64,000 bases of DNA from Pseudevernia furfuracea (GCA_022315425.1 JAIUPT010000014.1:186001-250000); one strand, 5' to 3'. Shown: positions 10,746 through 25,031, counted from the stretch's first letter. Notes: a model not told the origin generated them from the letters alone. Translations and numbers: made by a program.

Positions 10746-13700
10746 TCACCTCTTCAGCGTCAACGTCCCACTGCCCCCTTCCCCTCCGATGCTGAAATCC
10801 TGACTCGCGAAATGATAGCCAATGCCCAACACCTTGGCCTTCCCCACCCACTTATGCGGCGGCAGCCTCTCGAACGAATCCCTGCCCTCATGCGACTCGA
10901 GATGCGCGGCAACGTCCCACATCAGCAACCTGATCTCGCTCTGGTGATGGTGGAAAACGACCGCCGCCGCCATCATCTCGCCTTGTCTCGTCGTCGCGGG
11001 AGCGAGGGCGGCGTCGCAGATGGTGTTGGCGAGCGAGCGCACGCGGATGAGGTCGAAGCTGCCGTTCCAGCCCGCCTGGGACGGCAGCGTTTTCATGCGT
11101 CCGGCGAGGTCGGAGAACTCGGCGAGGAGCTCGGGCGTCGCGGGGCTGTCGGAGGCGGCGGGCGTCACGCGGTGGACGTGTACGGGTAATGCGAGGGCCC
11201 TGGAGGCGTTCTCGAGGTAGGCTTCGCTGGACCACTTGGAAGCGACGTAGCCCATGGAGCCGTCGACCGGGGGGTTGAAAGACGCCACGGACGATGCGGC
11301 GCCGGCGTTTTCGGACAGTTGGAGCACGCCGCCGCTGGAGATGAAGTGGATGGGGATTTGGCGCGAGGATGCGAGGCGGGCGAGTTCTTTGGTGGAAGCG
11401 AGGTTGGGGAGGCGCAGTTGTTGGTAGTAGTCCCAGAAGGAGCGGTTGGCGCCGCTGTGGATGATGACGTCCACCTCACGAGAGAGGATGGAAAAAGAGG
11501 TGTCTGATAGGCCGAGCTTGGAGTCGGTCAGATCGCCGGTGTGGATGGTGGTCTTGTCGGACGCGACGGCTAATTGGCGAGGCTCGAATTCGGAATTCTG
11601 GCGGACGGCGACGCAGTGAATTTGGGATACTCGGGGGTCGGAGTTCAACCGTTGAAGGAGGTGGCGGCCGAGGAAGCCGGTTGCTCCTGTGAGAAGAACG
11701 ACGAGTCCGGAATCGACGCGGGGAAAGATGACATTTTCTTTGCTGTCGACTGCTTTGCTGGCAATCAAGTCGGCCTGAACAGCGGTCTCAGCTTCCCAAT
11801 CGATCGCAACGACTGCGCTTGCGTTTTCAATCTTTGATGCCATACTTCCGAGAGTGCTGGCTTCAAACAACTCAACCATTGGTAGAACAGCGTTGAAGGT
11901 CTCGCGGATAAGTGCTTGAAGTTTGACAAGGAGCAAGGAGTTGCCGCCAACGTGGAAAAAGTCGGTGTCTTGGTCGATGGTAACGGTAGCTGCGATGTCC
12001 TTGGATACGACTCCTTGCCATACTTTCTTGAGAGCCTGCTCTGTCTCACTGAGAATGACCTCTCCTCCACTGGTGCGGGATGCCGATGGCAATGGAAGTG
12101 CGTTGATCGCTAGTCTGTTCGTCTTGGAGTGGCTGTTGAGTGGGATCATGTCCAGGGCAACGATCATAGCGGGACGCATGTATTGCGGAAGTGGAAGTCG
12201 AACACCCAAGGTCTTCAAGAACTGCTCTCGCTCGCCATCAGCGTAGGTTGTTGAGAATTCAACATGGGCGACAAGGAACTGGGGATCTCCACGAACGGAG
12301 CAGACCGCCTTGCAGATGACACCACCTGCGGCTTCGATGATCGTATTTTCAATATCTTCCAGTTCGATCCGGATTCCTCGCAACTTGATCTGAGTGTCGC
12401 CTTCGATTCTTCCCTCGAAGATGAGCGCACCATCGCTGCGCAGGTGGCCCAAGTCACCGCTCTTGTACACGGTCGTCCAGCCTTTGGAAGCGTACTCCGG
12501 GGATGGGTTAATGTCTGGGATGAATTTGGTCTGAGTCAATTTCTCGTTGTTCAAATACCCGAGAGCGGATCCTGCGCCGCCGATGAGAATTTCGCCCGTG
12601 ACGCCAACAGGGACGGGGTCCATATTCCGGTCGACAATGTACAGTGCGTAGTTGGGCAAGGGGAACCCGGCTGGGATTGCATCTTCAGCGTTCTGCGAAA
12701 CTTCCCAGTATTTAATCTCCGCTTTCGTGCAAGAGATCGTCACCTCTCCGGGTCCGTATGAGTTGAAGAGCCGTAAGCCTGTATTGTTGAGATCACGGAA
12801 ACTCTGAACGAGAGTGCTGGTCAATGCCTCTCCACCACCAAACGCGTATTTCCATTGATTGGCTCTAGCGAGAGACGTCCAGCCATAACGAAGCCAAGAA
12901 GAATACTCAGATGGAGTCGCTTTGGTGTAAGTGATCTTCTCATTGTTGATCAAGTTTGCCAATTCGGCCGGGTCTCTTCGTTTAGATTCTGGCACCACGT
13001 AGACTGTGCCTCCATTGGCAAGGCCGGAGAGCATTTGGTCCAGAGAGAAATCGAATGAGTAAGCACTTTGCTGGAGGACTGTCTCCCGGCCGATGTTCCA
13101 CTCTTTGCTGTAGCCTTCCATTTCGTTTCGGATGCTGGAGTGACGAAGGATGATACCCTTAGGTACACCAGTAGATCCGCTGGTATACAAGAGGGCAGCT
13201 GGATCTTGAGGCTGTGCTTTGTTTGCAAAACACATGATCTCACTGGAGCTCACATTAGAAACATTGACAACCTTTGCCGATTTGGAGCCCAAAGCAGGCA
13301 CATCGTTGGAGGTCTTATCGTGGCAAAGTATTGCACCAGGTTGGCAGTCTTTGACAATGATGGCAAGTCGAGGGATTCCGTTGCGTAGCTCAAGAGGAAC
13401 ATAGACACCGCCAAACTTCCAGATGGCTAGTAGGGAGCAGATCCAGTCTGCCGATGGCTCCTGGAATACCGCAATTGTTGAACGAGCACTTACACCAACC
13501 TTGGAGAGGGAGGCGCTAATGGCATCGACGCGCCCGGCCAACTCACTGTATGTCAATGCGTTGCCCATACCATCTTTGACGGCGATACTTTCGCCATGCT
13601 TGACCACCATGTCATCAACACGGTGCGCGATAGTTGCAGGCCAATCAGATTCCATAAGACGACCTGTTTTCAGATTAGTGCGGCTCAAAAAAGCATCTGA

Positions 13701-16700
13701 GCTGGACATACCTCGACCAAGATTGATCGCAGCGTTAGTATCGGCAGAATCGAACAGCTGCACTTTGCTTGGTGCGATATCGAAGCTCGAGGCAAATTCC
13801 TTTACCAAACGGATGTAACTCTTGAAGAGAATCTCCGTGCTGGTCTGCGAGTATAGATATTTCTGTGTCCTGAAAGCAATCTTTATCTCGTCACCCGAGA
13901 CCTCGTTAACGTCCAGTGTTAGGTCATAGGCTGTTCGTCCTGTCGATGCTACGCCATCTGCCTGAGCGCCCAACATCTTTGGAGATTTTACCGCGAGCTG
14001 GCGATAGTCCATGAACACTTGGAAGAGTGGGCTGTGCGTCGAAGAGCGTGGGATATCGAGTTCTTCTAAGAGCACGTCGAAGGGCAGCTTAGAGTGAGCT
14101 AGCGCGCTGTACGCTTTATCTCGGGCTTCTTTGATGGCTTCGGCAAAATTCTGCTTTGAGTTTGCTTTGAATCGAAGTGGTAGTAGGTTCAAGAGGAAAC
14201 CAACGGTGCCAGTGGAATTGCTCTCCGTTCTGTTTGCGTCTGCCATGCCGACACACACATCCTCGATGTCCAGAAAGCGGAACAAGAAGATCTTGAGGAC
14301 AGCAAGGAAGAAGTGGAATGTCGTCGATTTGTACCGACGGCACGTGTCTCTGACCTGACTAGCAGTCTTGGAGTCCAGGATCAACTCTGTCTGTTGGTAG
14401 TCATACCTCTTCAATGGAAGGCGAGAGTTGACCTTGGCTACCGGAAATAGCGGCAAAGGGTCCGGGAAGGTAGCGAACATTTTCTTCCAGTACTCGAGCT
14501 CTCCTTTCATTGCACCACTTTCGACCTCCTTCCGCTGGTTCGCAGCAAATTCTGTGAACTGGGAGCTAACGGGAGGAAGCGATTGCCCTGCGTAGAGCTT
14601 GTTCAAGTCCGATAGAAGAATGTTGAAGCTGAATCCATCAATGGCGATGTGATGGAATCCGAAGACAAGGAAATGCGTGGTTGGGTTGAGCGATAGCAGA
14701 AGGATCCTGATAGACTCTCCTTGTTCCAGGTCGAAGGTGTGCTTCATCAAGGCTTCGCATTCCTTGATGGCATCTGCCTCAGCGGCAATGGGTTTCTTCT
14801 CTAAGTGAAGCCTTGATGAGGCAAGGACTCCCTGCGTGGGCTCGTTCATCTGCTCAGTGTTGGCGAAGAAGGCAGTTCGGAAAGCTTCGTGCCTTTGCCC
14901 CACAGCTGAGACTGCGCGTTCTAGATCAGCCACCTTAAGGTGACCGCTCAACTTGGTGCGGCAGAGAAGGTTGAAGGTGGTCGGGTCCTCCAGGTACTGC
15001 TTCAAAAACCAAAACCGCGATGATCCGTAAGACATTCTTGTTGTCTTTTGAAAAGACAGCTTCTGGACCACGGGAAAGGCATCATCCTTGTGCTCCAAGA
15101 AGTCACCAATGTTCGAAATGCTGATCTCTGTGGAAGAATCTTCTGCTTCGACCGATGGTGGTGTAGATGACAGAGATGATTCCGACTCCTCGTTTGACAG
15201 AGAGCCGGCTTCTTTGTCGCCCTCAGACTCGGACTCGGTGGTCTCTACCCTGGACTCGAGGGTCGACTCGGTTGCTTCTTCCTTGACCTCGATGGCCGCA
15301 TCGATAGTGTCTTCTTTGGGTTGCTCTTCGATCGGCTTCGTTGGGTCAGCCTTGGCTTCGGAGCCCGAAACAAGGTTGGGGACCAGCTCTGCTGGAAGCC
15401 TCTTGACTGCGTCCTCAATAAGGTCCGCCACACTTGCACCTCCAAGGATCTTGAGAACTGGCATATCGAGACCAAGCTCGTTAGTGAACCAGGATCGTAG
15501 ATCCACTGCTACCAGTGAGTCCACGCCTAGCTCTACTATCGTCGTTTCTGGAGAGATGTTGTCGTCGGGAGACAAATGCAGACGGTCAGACAGCATAGAG
15601 AGCAATCCACCTGTGGCTTATATTAGAATGAGAATTAATTCAGAGCGATCAAGGACTCACCTAACAGTGTTTGGTAGACAGCAGCCTCGGTTGTCTGCTC
15701 TTTCAGCTGAGTCTTGACAGAAACACTGTCTTTGGCAGCGCCCCCAGCATTTTGTCCGATAGACTTGATTCGTCGATAGTGAGAGAACTTGGGGATGCTC
15801 AACCATGCCGGTGGGTTCGCATCGTTCTCAGGATCGAACGATTGGAGACCAGCTGACAGTTCTGGGCTCTTTCCAGACTCAGGACGTCCAGCGGCGACTG
15901 CTTCCGCGAAGAACTGGTGGAAATCCCACTCGGAGATGTTGGCGTAGCCCATGTTGCCTAGACGGTCCAAGATGCCCTTGTCTGTGCGAGTGATATAGCC
16001 GAGTCCGAAGATACCAGCCAAGTTCATCACACTTCCAACAACACCTCGCTTCCTTCGGCCGGCGATCATAGCGGCCATAAAGGCATTGGCTGCCGCGTAA
16101 CTTGTCTGACCGATGTTACCTGTGACCGAAGCAAGGGAAGAGAAGAGAATGAAGAAGTCGAGGTCATTTCCGGGGAACAGTTCGTCGAGTATGATACTGC
16201 CGTCCACCTTGGCTCGAAGGGTCTTGTTGAATTCTTCGTGTGTCTTGTTAGTGAAAAGGCCGTCTATAAGAACCATAGCGGCATTAGCAACACCGGCGAT
16301 CGGAGGCATCGTGCTGCAAATGACTTTATGCACTGCAATGACAGACTCCTTGTTGGTGACATCCCTGTGAAGCTGTTAGCCGGAGTCTGCTACATGCTAC
16401 ACATTGTTTGTTCAAAAGACCCACATTGCGAAGGGCTTCACAACAGCACCCATCTCTTGAATCATATTGAGCCAGCCCTGGTCTATGTTTGGCTTCCTGC
16501 TTGTCAGAGCGAGATACTTGGCACCTCTCTTCACCATCCAGTGGCAGAGTGACAGCCCAAGTTCACCGGTCAGTCCGATCAAGAAATAGGTCCTGTTATG
16601 TCGGAATTGAGTGTCACACTCAGCAGGTAAGATTCTGACTGGTGCTGTTGTGGCAGCAGTCCAGTCCACAGTGCAGAGAGTTCCACTCTCTACCGGGTGC

Positions 16701-19700
16701 TCCGGGATGTCTTTCAGAGCAATCTCTTGGATTTGGCCAAATGACTTGCCACCCGAGAGCTCCACCAGGGACCGAGCATAGGACTTCTGGAGAGTGTTCG
16801 AGACTGTGGATCCAGAGTGCCCTGGTCGGATGAAAGACCGCGGGTTGAAAAGTGCGGCGCCTTTGCTCCGTTTGCATTGCAGTGGGAGGTACTTTTCAAT
16901 CCGAGCACCGATCTCGTTTGGATCTGCGCTTCCGGAAAAGTTGACAAATACTGAGACCTGCTTTGGTATGCCGTGTTCGATGGCTCGATCTGGCGTAGAT
17001 GGGTGAAGGCGGTGAACACCAGATTGATCGGACTTCGTTGTAGTGAACGCCGCGAGTAGCGCTTTTTCCTTGGCTAGTCTGCTCACTGCTGATCTGAGCA
17101 ATGGTGTAGGCTCGTGCACAAGCAGTGAGCTTCCTTTTGCGGCACTCCCAATGATAGCATCGGCTAAAAGGTCATTTGCGATTGCAAGAAGTAGGCGGCT
17201 CTCCTGACCCTCAGATATCGGGCAGGGATGAGTCCAGCTTTTGGGGCAGGAGACAATGGACCGATTGCCCTCAGATATAGCAACGACCTTTTTCTGTGTT
17301 CCCGCAACCAAACCAATGAGGATGTACAAGTACCCAACTGACTTGAGCTTCAGCGCAGTCAAACAAGACCGGCTGACTTTAATGGTCAAACTGTCATCAT
17401 CATCGGCGAGTTCTGACACCTTCGGTGCGTGGTACTCCTGAAGATCGTACGACGAGTCGGAAGAAGTGATGGTCACGACCGAGGTGTCCATGGAGGCATC
17501 CTTCCTGATTAATCTCTTTGCAGAGTTGAAGCGATCATTTGGTCCATCGTTTGGTATGTAGCGTGGAATCTCAACACAGCCCTTGGAGATTGCGAGCTCT
17601 CGTTCGACCGTCCACAGAGGCTTGTAAGACTCATTTGTAGATTTCCATGAATCTGAGATTTGTAGTCGCAGTAGAGTCTCAGCAAGGAGTTTCGCGTCGG
17701 GTTTCTCCGCAACGTCTACATCAAGGAATTGCAGGCGAAGATCTGGCATCTCAGCAACCAGGCAACGGGCGACTCCCTGCATCATGTTGGCGTATGGTCG
17801 GTCTCCTCTGCTCCCTTGAATGATCCAAAGGACGTTTTTTGACTGGTCGAGAAGGGTTTGCACGGCTTTGAACTTCGCTTCCGTGAAAGGGTTGAAAACT
17901 GGAGCATCGAGCTCTGTTAAGCTTAGGACCGTAGGCTTAGAAGCGATGATAGACATGTTCACGTCTTCCAACCTGTCCACTGTTGTTATGGACTTGCATA
18001 GTGGCTTGAGAAGAGAGGCAACATCATCGATCAGGCGAAGAGTTGGCAGTTTGGATCCACCGAGGATCAGCAAGTTGTCGATCACCGGCTTTGAGCCCGT
18101 GAGCGATAGAGGCTTCCTGATAAGATTCATCTGCGTATCGACGGCTTGAGTAGCCATGATGGAAAAGGGAACTAAAAAGACCTTGGAATCGGGAGTTGCT
18201 GTGTCGATACCGGAGAAACCAGTCTTTCGGAACGTCGAGTCCCACGTTTTCTGGGATACCAATGGGCTATGAACTCGGTTGTCGTCTCCGCCAACCCACC
18301 AGCCAGGAATACCGCTGAACATGAAACCGATTCGTAGAGGCTCATTGTTGGTGATTTCGAATAAAATCAGAAAGCCTCCAGGCCTCAACAGCTTGCGTGC
18401 ATTCTTCAAAGTCTCTTCGAGAGACCGGGTTGCGTGAAGCACGTTGGATGCAATCACCATGTCATAAGAGTGCTCTAAAAAGCCTTGTGTAGTAGGATCG
18501 TGCTCAGCGTTGAGAGGCTTGTAGATCATCTTACTGGAGTGATCGCTGAAGAGCTCCTTTGCTTCCTCAAAAAAGCCAGCTGAGATATCGGTATATGTGT
18601 ACGACGAGTAGTTGTCACCAATGTGATTTAGTGCAGCGCGAGTCGAACTTCCAGTACCAGCGCCTACACAGACTCAGCACACCCAATAAGAACGTTATTA
18701 GGAGCATGCTTACCTATTTCTAGAATATCCATGTGTCGATAACGGTGAGCAATTTGTTTCACGATGCGACCGAGGTAGACATTGTACTCAGGGAATCCGT
18801 AAGTGTCTCTGTAGAAATGCTCCAACATGTTGTTCTCTCTGAATTGCTCGATGAATGAGAGTTCACCTCGAGCAAATGGAATCAACCTCTCGCCGACAAA
18901 AACCAAGCTGTTGAAATCATCGTAGAGCTTAGCCATCCTATGCGTTCACGTTAGTACTGCTTTAACAAGAAGTAGTGCGTACAGCTTACTCCGTGATCTG
19001 TGCGTGGAGCTCATCATGTGTATCACTGAGCCACTCCTTCTTGCAAGTCGGGTGTCTGCCCTCAGAGGTGAGCTGGACTACGTGCGCGGCCCAGTCCAAG
19101 ACCCTCGTTTGGTGCCAGTCACACTTTTCCCGCTCATTTGCGGTGATCGTATCATGCAACTTCTTCATGTAGAAGAGGCAAGTACGTTCAACCAACAGGG
19201 ATCCGGTTTCCTCAACATCATTCAAGGTCCATTCTTTGAAGCCTACTTCGCCGTCCGGTTCGGCGACATTCCAGATAGTCTCAGCAAAGATTTGCTTGTC
19301 GTCAACTGCGGTAGGCGTAGTAAGAGGTGTCACATGAAGGCCTTGGACTTGAACAATGGCATTAGTGCCGCTTTCATCGTAGATATCCACGTCTCCAGAG
19401 ATCCCATCGGCAACTGAGGCTGACAGAGACGCATCGAAAGGCAGGCTAACTCCAAGTCCTGCTCCTGGTGGGCAGGCGAATGGGTTGATCGAGATCTTGT
19501 TGATCATGGTGGGAACATGAATTGTCCAGAGCCTGCCGTCACCTGGAGATCCGATGGCTGCGAATACTGACTGGAATGCCACATCTAGCGTTGCAGGGTG
19601 GAGTGTGAACGGACTTGGTGCATCAGGGTTGGCAGCACTGTGTATGATACCGTTCGCTGCGTCTGTTGTTCTTTTCAGCGAAGTTATGGCGCGGAAGATC

Positions 19701-22700
19701 TCGCTGTAGTTGTAGCCAAGGTTGGTCAAATGGGTATAGAAAAGGTCTGTGTCGACATCCGCGAAGTTGACGCCTGGTGGAGGTCGTTCAGGTAACGCGA
19801 CAACAGAAGGCTCTCCGAGACACAATTTCAGCTGGCCACTGGCCATGGACGTAAGATTGCCTGAATCTTTGTTTTGGCACGCAAAACAGGCAAAGTCGGC
19901 GAAGACCGATCTCTCGTTGTTGCTGTTGTTCGTCGTAACATTGGTGAGACTGAATATGGTCTCAACGCCAGCTGCCTCGTCGTAAAATGCCAAAGCCCGA
20001 TGGATGCTGAACTCACGGAGTTCAATCAAGCGAACTTCTTCACTAGGTGCAAGCACTCTTGACGATTCTATCGCCATTGCAGCAAACCCTGCAGCTGGGA
20101 AGAGCGTCTGGCCTTGAATCTGATGACCACGGAGCCAAGGCATTTCTGTCGGCTTGAGAAAATTCCTCCAGCGGTACTCGCCTTCTGTGTTGTCAGCAGT
20201 CCTAACACCTAGTAGCTCGTGCGTCGCATCTTCTCGAAGGCGAATGGCTTTTGATTCTCGGGCTTCATTCCAATAAGTCCGTTCATGGTCCCAAGTATAG
20301 GACGGCAAGTTCTTCGATAGCGTGTCTCGAGTCACTTCGCTGAACAACCTATCGTAGCTCGTGAAGTTGACGACTGCGGGCCCGACAGTGCTCCAAACAA
20401 AGCCTAGACCATCCGAGAAAGCTTCAACATCATTATTGCCTCGACTCAAGACTCCGGAGTACGGAACAGGATTACCGACGATGTCTTCGATGGTCATCAT
20501 TGCAGGACCTTTCAATGTGGGATGCGGCCCAACTTCCAAAGCGATCGCGGGAGCTCTACCGTTGGCGACGGCAGCCTCAACAGCTTGGGAAAACAAGACC
20601 GGCTTGAGCATATTGTTCATCCAGTAGACAGCTTTGAGATCATCGACGTTTTGCATGCCCATTTTCTGGCCACCGAGCACCGAAGAGAACCAAGAACAAG
20701 ACCCAGATGGGGTTTTAATCTCGATCTTGCAATCCTCCAAAGACCGTTGGTAAGGACCAGAACAAGGGCGCATGTGATGAGAGTGATATGCCGTGTCAAC
20801 CTTCAGGAGCCTGGCAAACTTGCCCTCGTCTTCCAGGATTTCCTTAGCCTGCTCAACAGCTTCTGCGTTGCCGGACAAAGTAACGCTCGCTGACGAGTTA
20901 CTGGCGGCGACTTGCAGCTTTCCTTCAAATTCTGGAAGGGCGCACAGTTCACCGGCGTCCTCCATGGATGTTCCTGCCGCAAGCATAGCGCCAGATTCGT
21001 TGTCAGGGCCGCGAGCGAGTTTGCTATACACGCCTCTATAGTAAGCTATACGAATTGCGTCACGCGCAGATATGAAACCTGCTGCGTAAGCGGCGACAAT
21101 CTCTCCACTGGAGTGACCGACAACATTATCAAACACAATACCAGCTTGGCGGAGAAGGTCCACTAGGACGACTTGTACTGCGGTGCACAGAGGCTGTGAG
21201 AACTCCCCCTTGCTGAGGCGAGATGAGGCCGCCGGAGCGAGCATTTCGCTCTTGAGGGACCAAGAAGGACGATCTGCTTCTGAGAGCTCTGTCAAGGACT
21301 TCTCAAGCTCATCGACGATACCTTCCGCAAACTTCGACGCCAATATTAGCTCTTTACCCATAGTAGCCCATTGGGCACCTTGGCCAGTGAAGACACCCAG
21401 AATTCCGCGATGCTTTGTGATTGGTCGAGTGGCGATGGAAGCAGATCCGGAAGATTTCTCCTCGAGTTTGGCTTCGATCTTGGAAGCAAGACTTTCTGTG
21501 GTAAGGGCAGAAAATGATGCTCGGAAAGGAAACGCTGATCGTCGAGACAGCGTCAAAGACATGTCCCTAAGGTTGAAGCCGGCGTTCTCACGCAAGAAGG
21601 CAACGTAAGTCTGGAGCTGGGATATAAGAGATTTCTCCGAAATCGCTGAAAAGGTAAACGGAGTGGCGACCGCAGAGTCCTGCTTGCTAGCCTGGTCAGA
21701 AATAGTGTCGTTGGGCTCATAGTTCTCAATGATCGCGTGTGCATTGGTGCCACCAAATCCTACAAATGGTCGCACATATCAGTACTGACTCCCAAAGTAA
21801 GAATGATTGATGGAGCCTACCAAAGCTGTTTACACTAGCTCTACGGGTGCCCCCCTCGGGTAGCGTAGGCCAAGTCTGTGATGCTATAGGCACTTGCAAA
21901 TGGCCATAGAATGGCTCTAGGTCCGGGTTGAGGGTGTTGAAGTGCATGTTAGGCGGGATTATTTTGTTTCGGATAGCCATCGACGCTTTCAGAAGGCCTG
22001 CAATACCAGCAGTACCTTCTGTATGTCCAATGACGGTCTTGATAGAGCCGACAAACAGAGTCTCGTTGGCATCCGTGGTGTCCTCTTGAGAGAAGAAGGC
22101 CTCGTGAATGGCTCTCGCCTCTTGAGGGTCACCAGCTTTGGTACCGGTGCCGTGAGCTTCGAAGAATTGAGGTCGATCAGCCTGCTTCGCCAGATCCAAG
22201 CCAGCTCTGGCGTAAGTCTGACGGATCAAACTGGCCTGGGCTGTAGAGCTTGGCATAGTAATACCAGTGGTGCGGCCGTCTTGGTTAACACCGGTTTCTC
22301 GGATCAAACATTCGATGGTATCTCCGTCTGCTATAGCAGCACTCAGGGTCTTAAGTACGACAGCTGCAATACCCTCTCCTCGTGCATAGCCATCCGCGTT
22401 GGCGTCCCACATGCGGGAGCGACCTGTGGGGGACAACATATTGAGGTTGCTCTCGGCGATGTACATCTCTGTCAATGGTCGAACCGATTAGTAAACAGTA
22501 GCCAAAGCCGGCGTTCACAAAAACAAGAAGACTTACTGGGTCCGAAGATGAGATTAGCCCCAGCCGCGACCGCAACACGAGACTCGCCGCTCCTGAGAAC
22601 CTGAGCTGCCTGATGTACAGCGACCAGACTAGAGGAACAGGCAGTGTCAATGGTCATCGATGGACCCTTCCAATCGAAGAAGTAGGAGATTCGATTCGAC

Positions 22701-23164
22701 ATAATGCTGCGGGCACTACCAGTCGCAGCATAGGTAGGGATTGACTCTGTATCATGATACACGATCTCGGCATAGTCATCACACATCACACCGACATACA
22801 CAGCGGTTGGCGATCCTTGCAAGGCTTCGATTGTCTGACCAGCCGACTCGAGGGACTCGTAGATAGTCTCGAGCAACAAACGCTGTTGCGGGTCAATGCA
22901 GTCCGCCTCTCCTCCCTGAATACTGAAGAATTGGGCGTCAAAGGCGCGGGGGTCCTCTGACAATAGATAGGAATCTCGAACATTGCTTGCGCCATGGTGG
23001 TGGCCATCGACGTTGTAAAAGTTGTCCGCTTTGAACCTGTCAATCTTTGACAGGACATCACGCGGTTGGTGCAAGAGCTCCCAAAGTTTGGAGGGCGACG
23101 TCGCTTCTCCGGGGAATCGACAGCCACTTCCGATGACAGCGATAGGCTCGTTGTGTTGAGTCAT
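10746..23164 (-). CDS. Hybrid PKS-NRPS megasynthase (KS-AT-DH-MT-KR-ACP-C-A-T-R)
   Basis: Predicted 4025-residue core enzyme of the cluster. Introns: 22469-22536, 21760-21820, 18938-18989, 18664-18713, 16365-16424 and 15611-15660; each junction restores a conserved motif. Domains: KS (5-430; DTACSSS Cys176, HGTGT, GHTEG), AT (545-870; GHSSGE near 642), DH (940-1245; H-x3-G-x4-P near 972, later HPATLDVAFQ), C-methyltransferase (1350-1560; LEIGAGTG near 1422), an ER-like stretch without a recognisable cofactor motif, KR (2110-2290; GLTGELG, Tyr near 2259), ACP (Ser2436), C (2580-3010; HHIAIDG), A (3060-3560; YTSGSTG), T (Ser3629) and a terminal SDR-like reductase (from about 3705; TGATGFLG, Tyr3859-x3-Lys3863). 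A highly reducing PKS coupled to one amino acid is expected. The YxxxK pair favours reductive release over Dieckmann cyclisation, but that is inference. The missing ER fits the separate enoyl reductase at 29625. Confidence 0.97.
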
Positions 23165-25031
23165 TTTGTATACGTAGGAGTAGACCAGGATTTTTTTCGG
23201 TTATGTTTTAGAGAAAAGACTGGATAAGTGCTGGGGTTTTGACTGTGGTTTTGCTGAACTTGTGTGAAAGAGCGCACTCTTCACTTGTACGAACTCGTCA
23301 GCTTTTTAAACAGGGGTTGTACCTAGAGACTAGAATGAGGTTTCCTATGTGACCGAAGTTTAGGATATATTTGTTTTGTGAGTTTGTTTTCGGAGCCGGA
23401 AAGATTGATTCTGCGTGTCTGAAGGAGTTTCCTCGGTACCTGCACGAGTTATCCTGTTCTGGCTGGGGGGTGTACCTTGGTAGTAGGGGAGTCTGTTTGG
23501 CGAGAGACAATAATCTCTGCAGAAACAGTGTCGTATTTCCAAGATTTGAGGGTTTGGTAGGCGTGGGTAGAAAAGTTTTCTCTTTGCCTAAGTGGATTAT
23601 TCTGTTGTGGATGTGGGCTTTACCTAAAGAGTTGGGTGACTCTTCAAAATGGTAGAAGGATGTGGGGAGTTCAACTTCGTTGTAAGCTTTTGAGAGTTGA
23701 TCGTCTATGGCAAATGAATACCTGTTTCTTGAAGTGGATACAAGATAGTTTCTCTCTATCGGCAGCGGAGCATCCCATATAAAAGACAAAGCACCTACCT
23801 TGACCACAGCGGCGTAGGCTCATTGCTGCGGTCTAGGTCTGATTGCCATAATACTATACGAAAGAGCAGCGCGCCGACCAACGGCGCATCTCATCAGACA
23901 TACGAGAGCTGAAACAGCACTCTCCAACTGAAGGATGCAGATGAGCATCCAGCGGTGACATGAGACGGTAAGATCAGGTACGGGAGTGAAACGGTCTAAG
24001 ACCGCCATGACCGGCAGCGCGTGGTATCATGCCACATGAAGATTGCAGCCAGACATGTGTAGGGCTGAAGCGAAAGAGATGCAGGGAAATTTGCAGCAGG
24101 CATGTCTGTTGGGGTCAGAGATAATACAACAAGAGGCGGGAGCGTTCAATGATCCTGAAGCTGAAGATGGCTCATTGCAACATCGAGAGATAGAGTGCTG
24201 ATAGTTAGCCCAAAGACCTGATCCTTGGTAGAGGGTAACGTTTATATCCATCTTATGCTTGTTTCATGTCATTGTCATGTCATGCTCATATCGCCCCCAG
24301 AATTTCAGAATTTCAGTGGCGGAGTACGCTAGCGGAAACCCCATAAGTGCTCCTGACCAATCAACAGCTGGGTGATTGTCATGAGTTTACGCTAGTGCCT
24401 TAGCTATGAACCAGAATAACGTCGCGCCCCAGTAAACTATTGCAACATAAGGCGATTATGGTATGGGAGGCTTGTATTTAACCGAGCCCCTGACTTGCGG
24501 GGTCATAGCGTCTGGAAATACTTTACGGTATGCGACATGCAACCCTCGAGGCTAAAATCGAGGCGTGCCTATGGGTGTAGGGGTCTGCTACGCGTAGGGT
24601 TAGGGCTAGTAATAAGGTACCTAGACAAATGAGATGCCAAGGCCAGTGCGAATTTGCGGGCGACACTGTCAGCCTCTCAGGACTCCATTATGTTTACAAA
24701 GACAGCGAGTGAGAACAGTCTCCATTCATTAAATTCTCTGGGAGCGATTCTGCTGCTGCCTTCTGGAAGGGGAATGTGGGGAGTACATTTTTCTAATCAT
24801 TAATGGTAGCTGTATTTGTCAGAAATCCAAGCCTCGCATAGAGTATCTTGAATCCAAGTGAAAACATGTGTGCGCGCGGAATTGCTCAACAGTCTATATG
24901 TCTCCCCCGTGCCCTCAAGTCGTTTATTGTTACAATACGTCAAACTTTTTTCCCCAAGCGCGCGCGACAGCCATCCGAACATAATCGATGTCATAACCAT
25001 CAACGCAACAACAACATCTTGCCAGCAGACT
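23165..25031. promoter_or_regulatory. PKS-NRPS upstream region and 3' flank of the P450 gene
   Basis: No supported gene in 1.9 kb. The part next to 23164 is the synthase promoter; on the minus strand a TTTAAAAA TATA-like box lies about 140 nt upstream of the ATG (plus strand about 23301-23311). A 169-codon open frame on the minus strand (23298-23807) lacks an ATG and any recognisable motif. A perfect short palindrome at 23992-24004 is listed separately. Confidence 0.5.
23992..24004. promoter_or_regulatory. Palindrome CGGTCTAAGACCG (CGG-N7-CCG)
   Basis: A perfect 6-bp inverted repeat with a single central base, 828 bp upstream of the PKS-NRPS start. CGG half-sites in inverted order are the typical target of Zn2Cys6 dimers; use as an operator here is inferred. 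Confidence 0.35.

Noticed and set aside
11020..22604. Many plus-strand frames opposite the PKS-NRPS gene
   Set aside because: They are antisense shadows of a strongly supported gene, without motifs of their own.
23298..23807. 169-codon minus-strand frame upstream of the synthase
   Set aside because: Begins with GTG and has no ATG near its start, no known motif, and lies in the promoter; likely chance.
24594..24609. TAGGGTTAGGG, telomere-like
   Set aside because: Less than two TTAGGG units; too short to be a telomeric or interstitial telomeric repeat.
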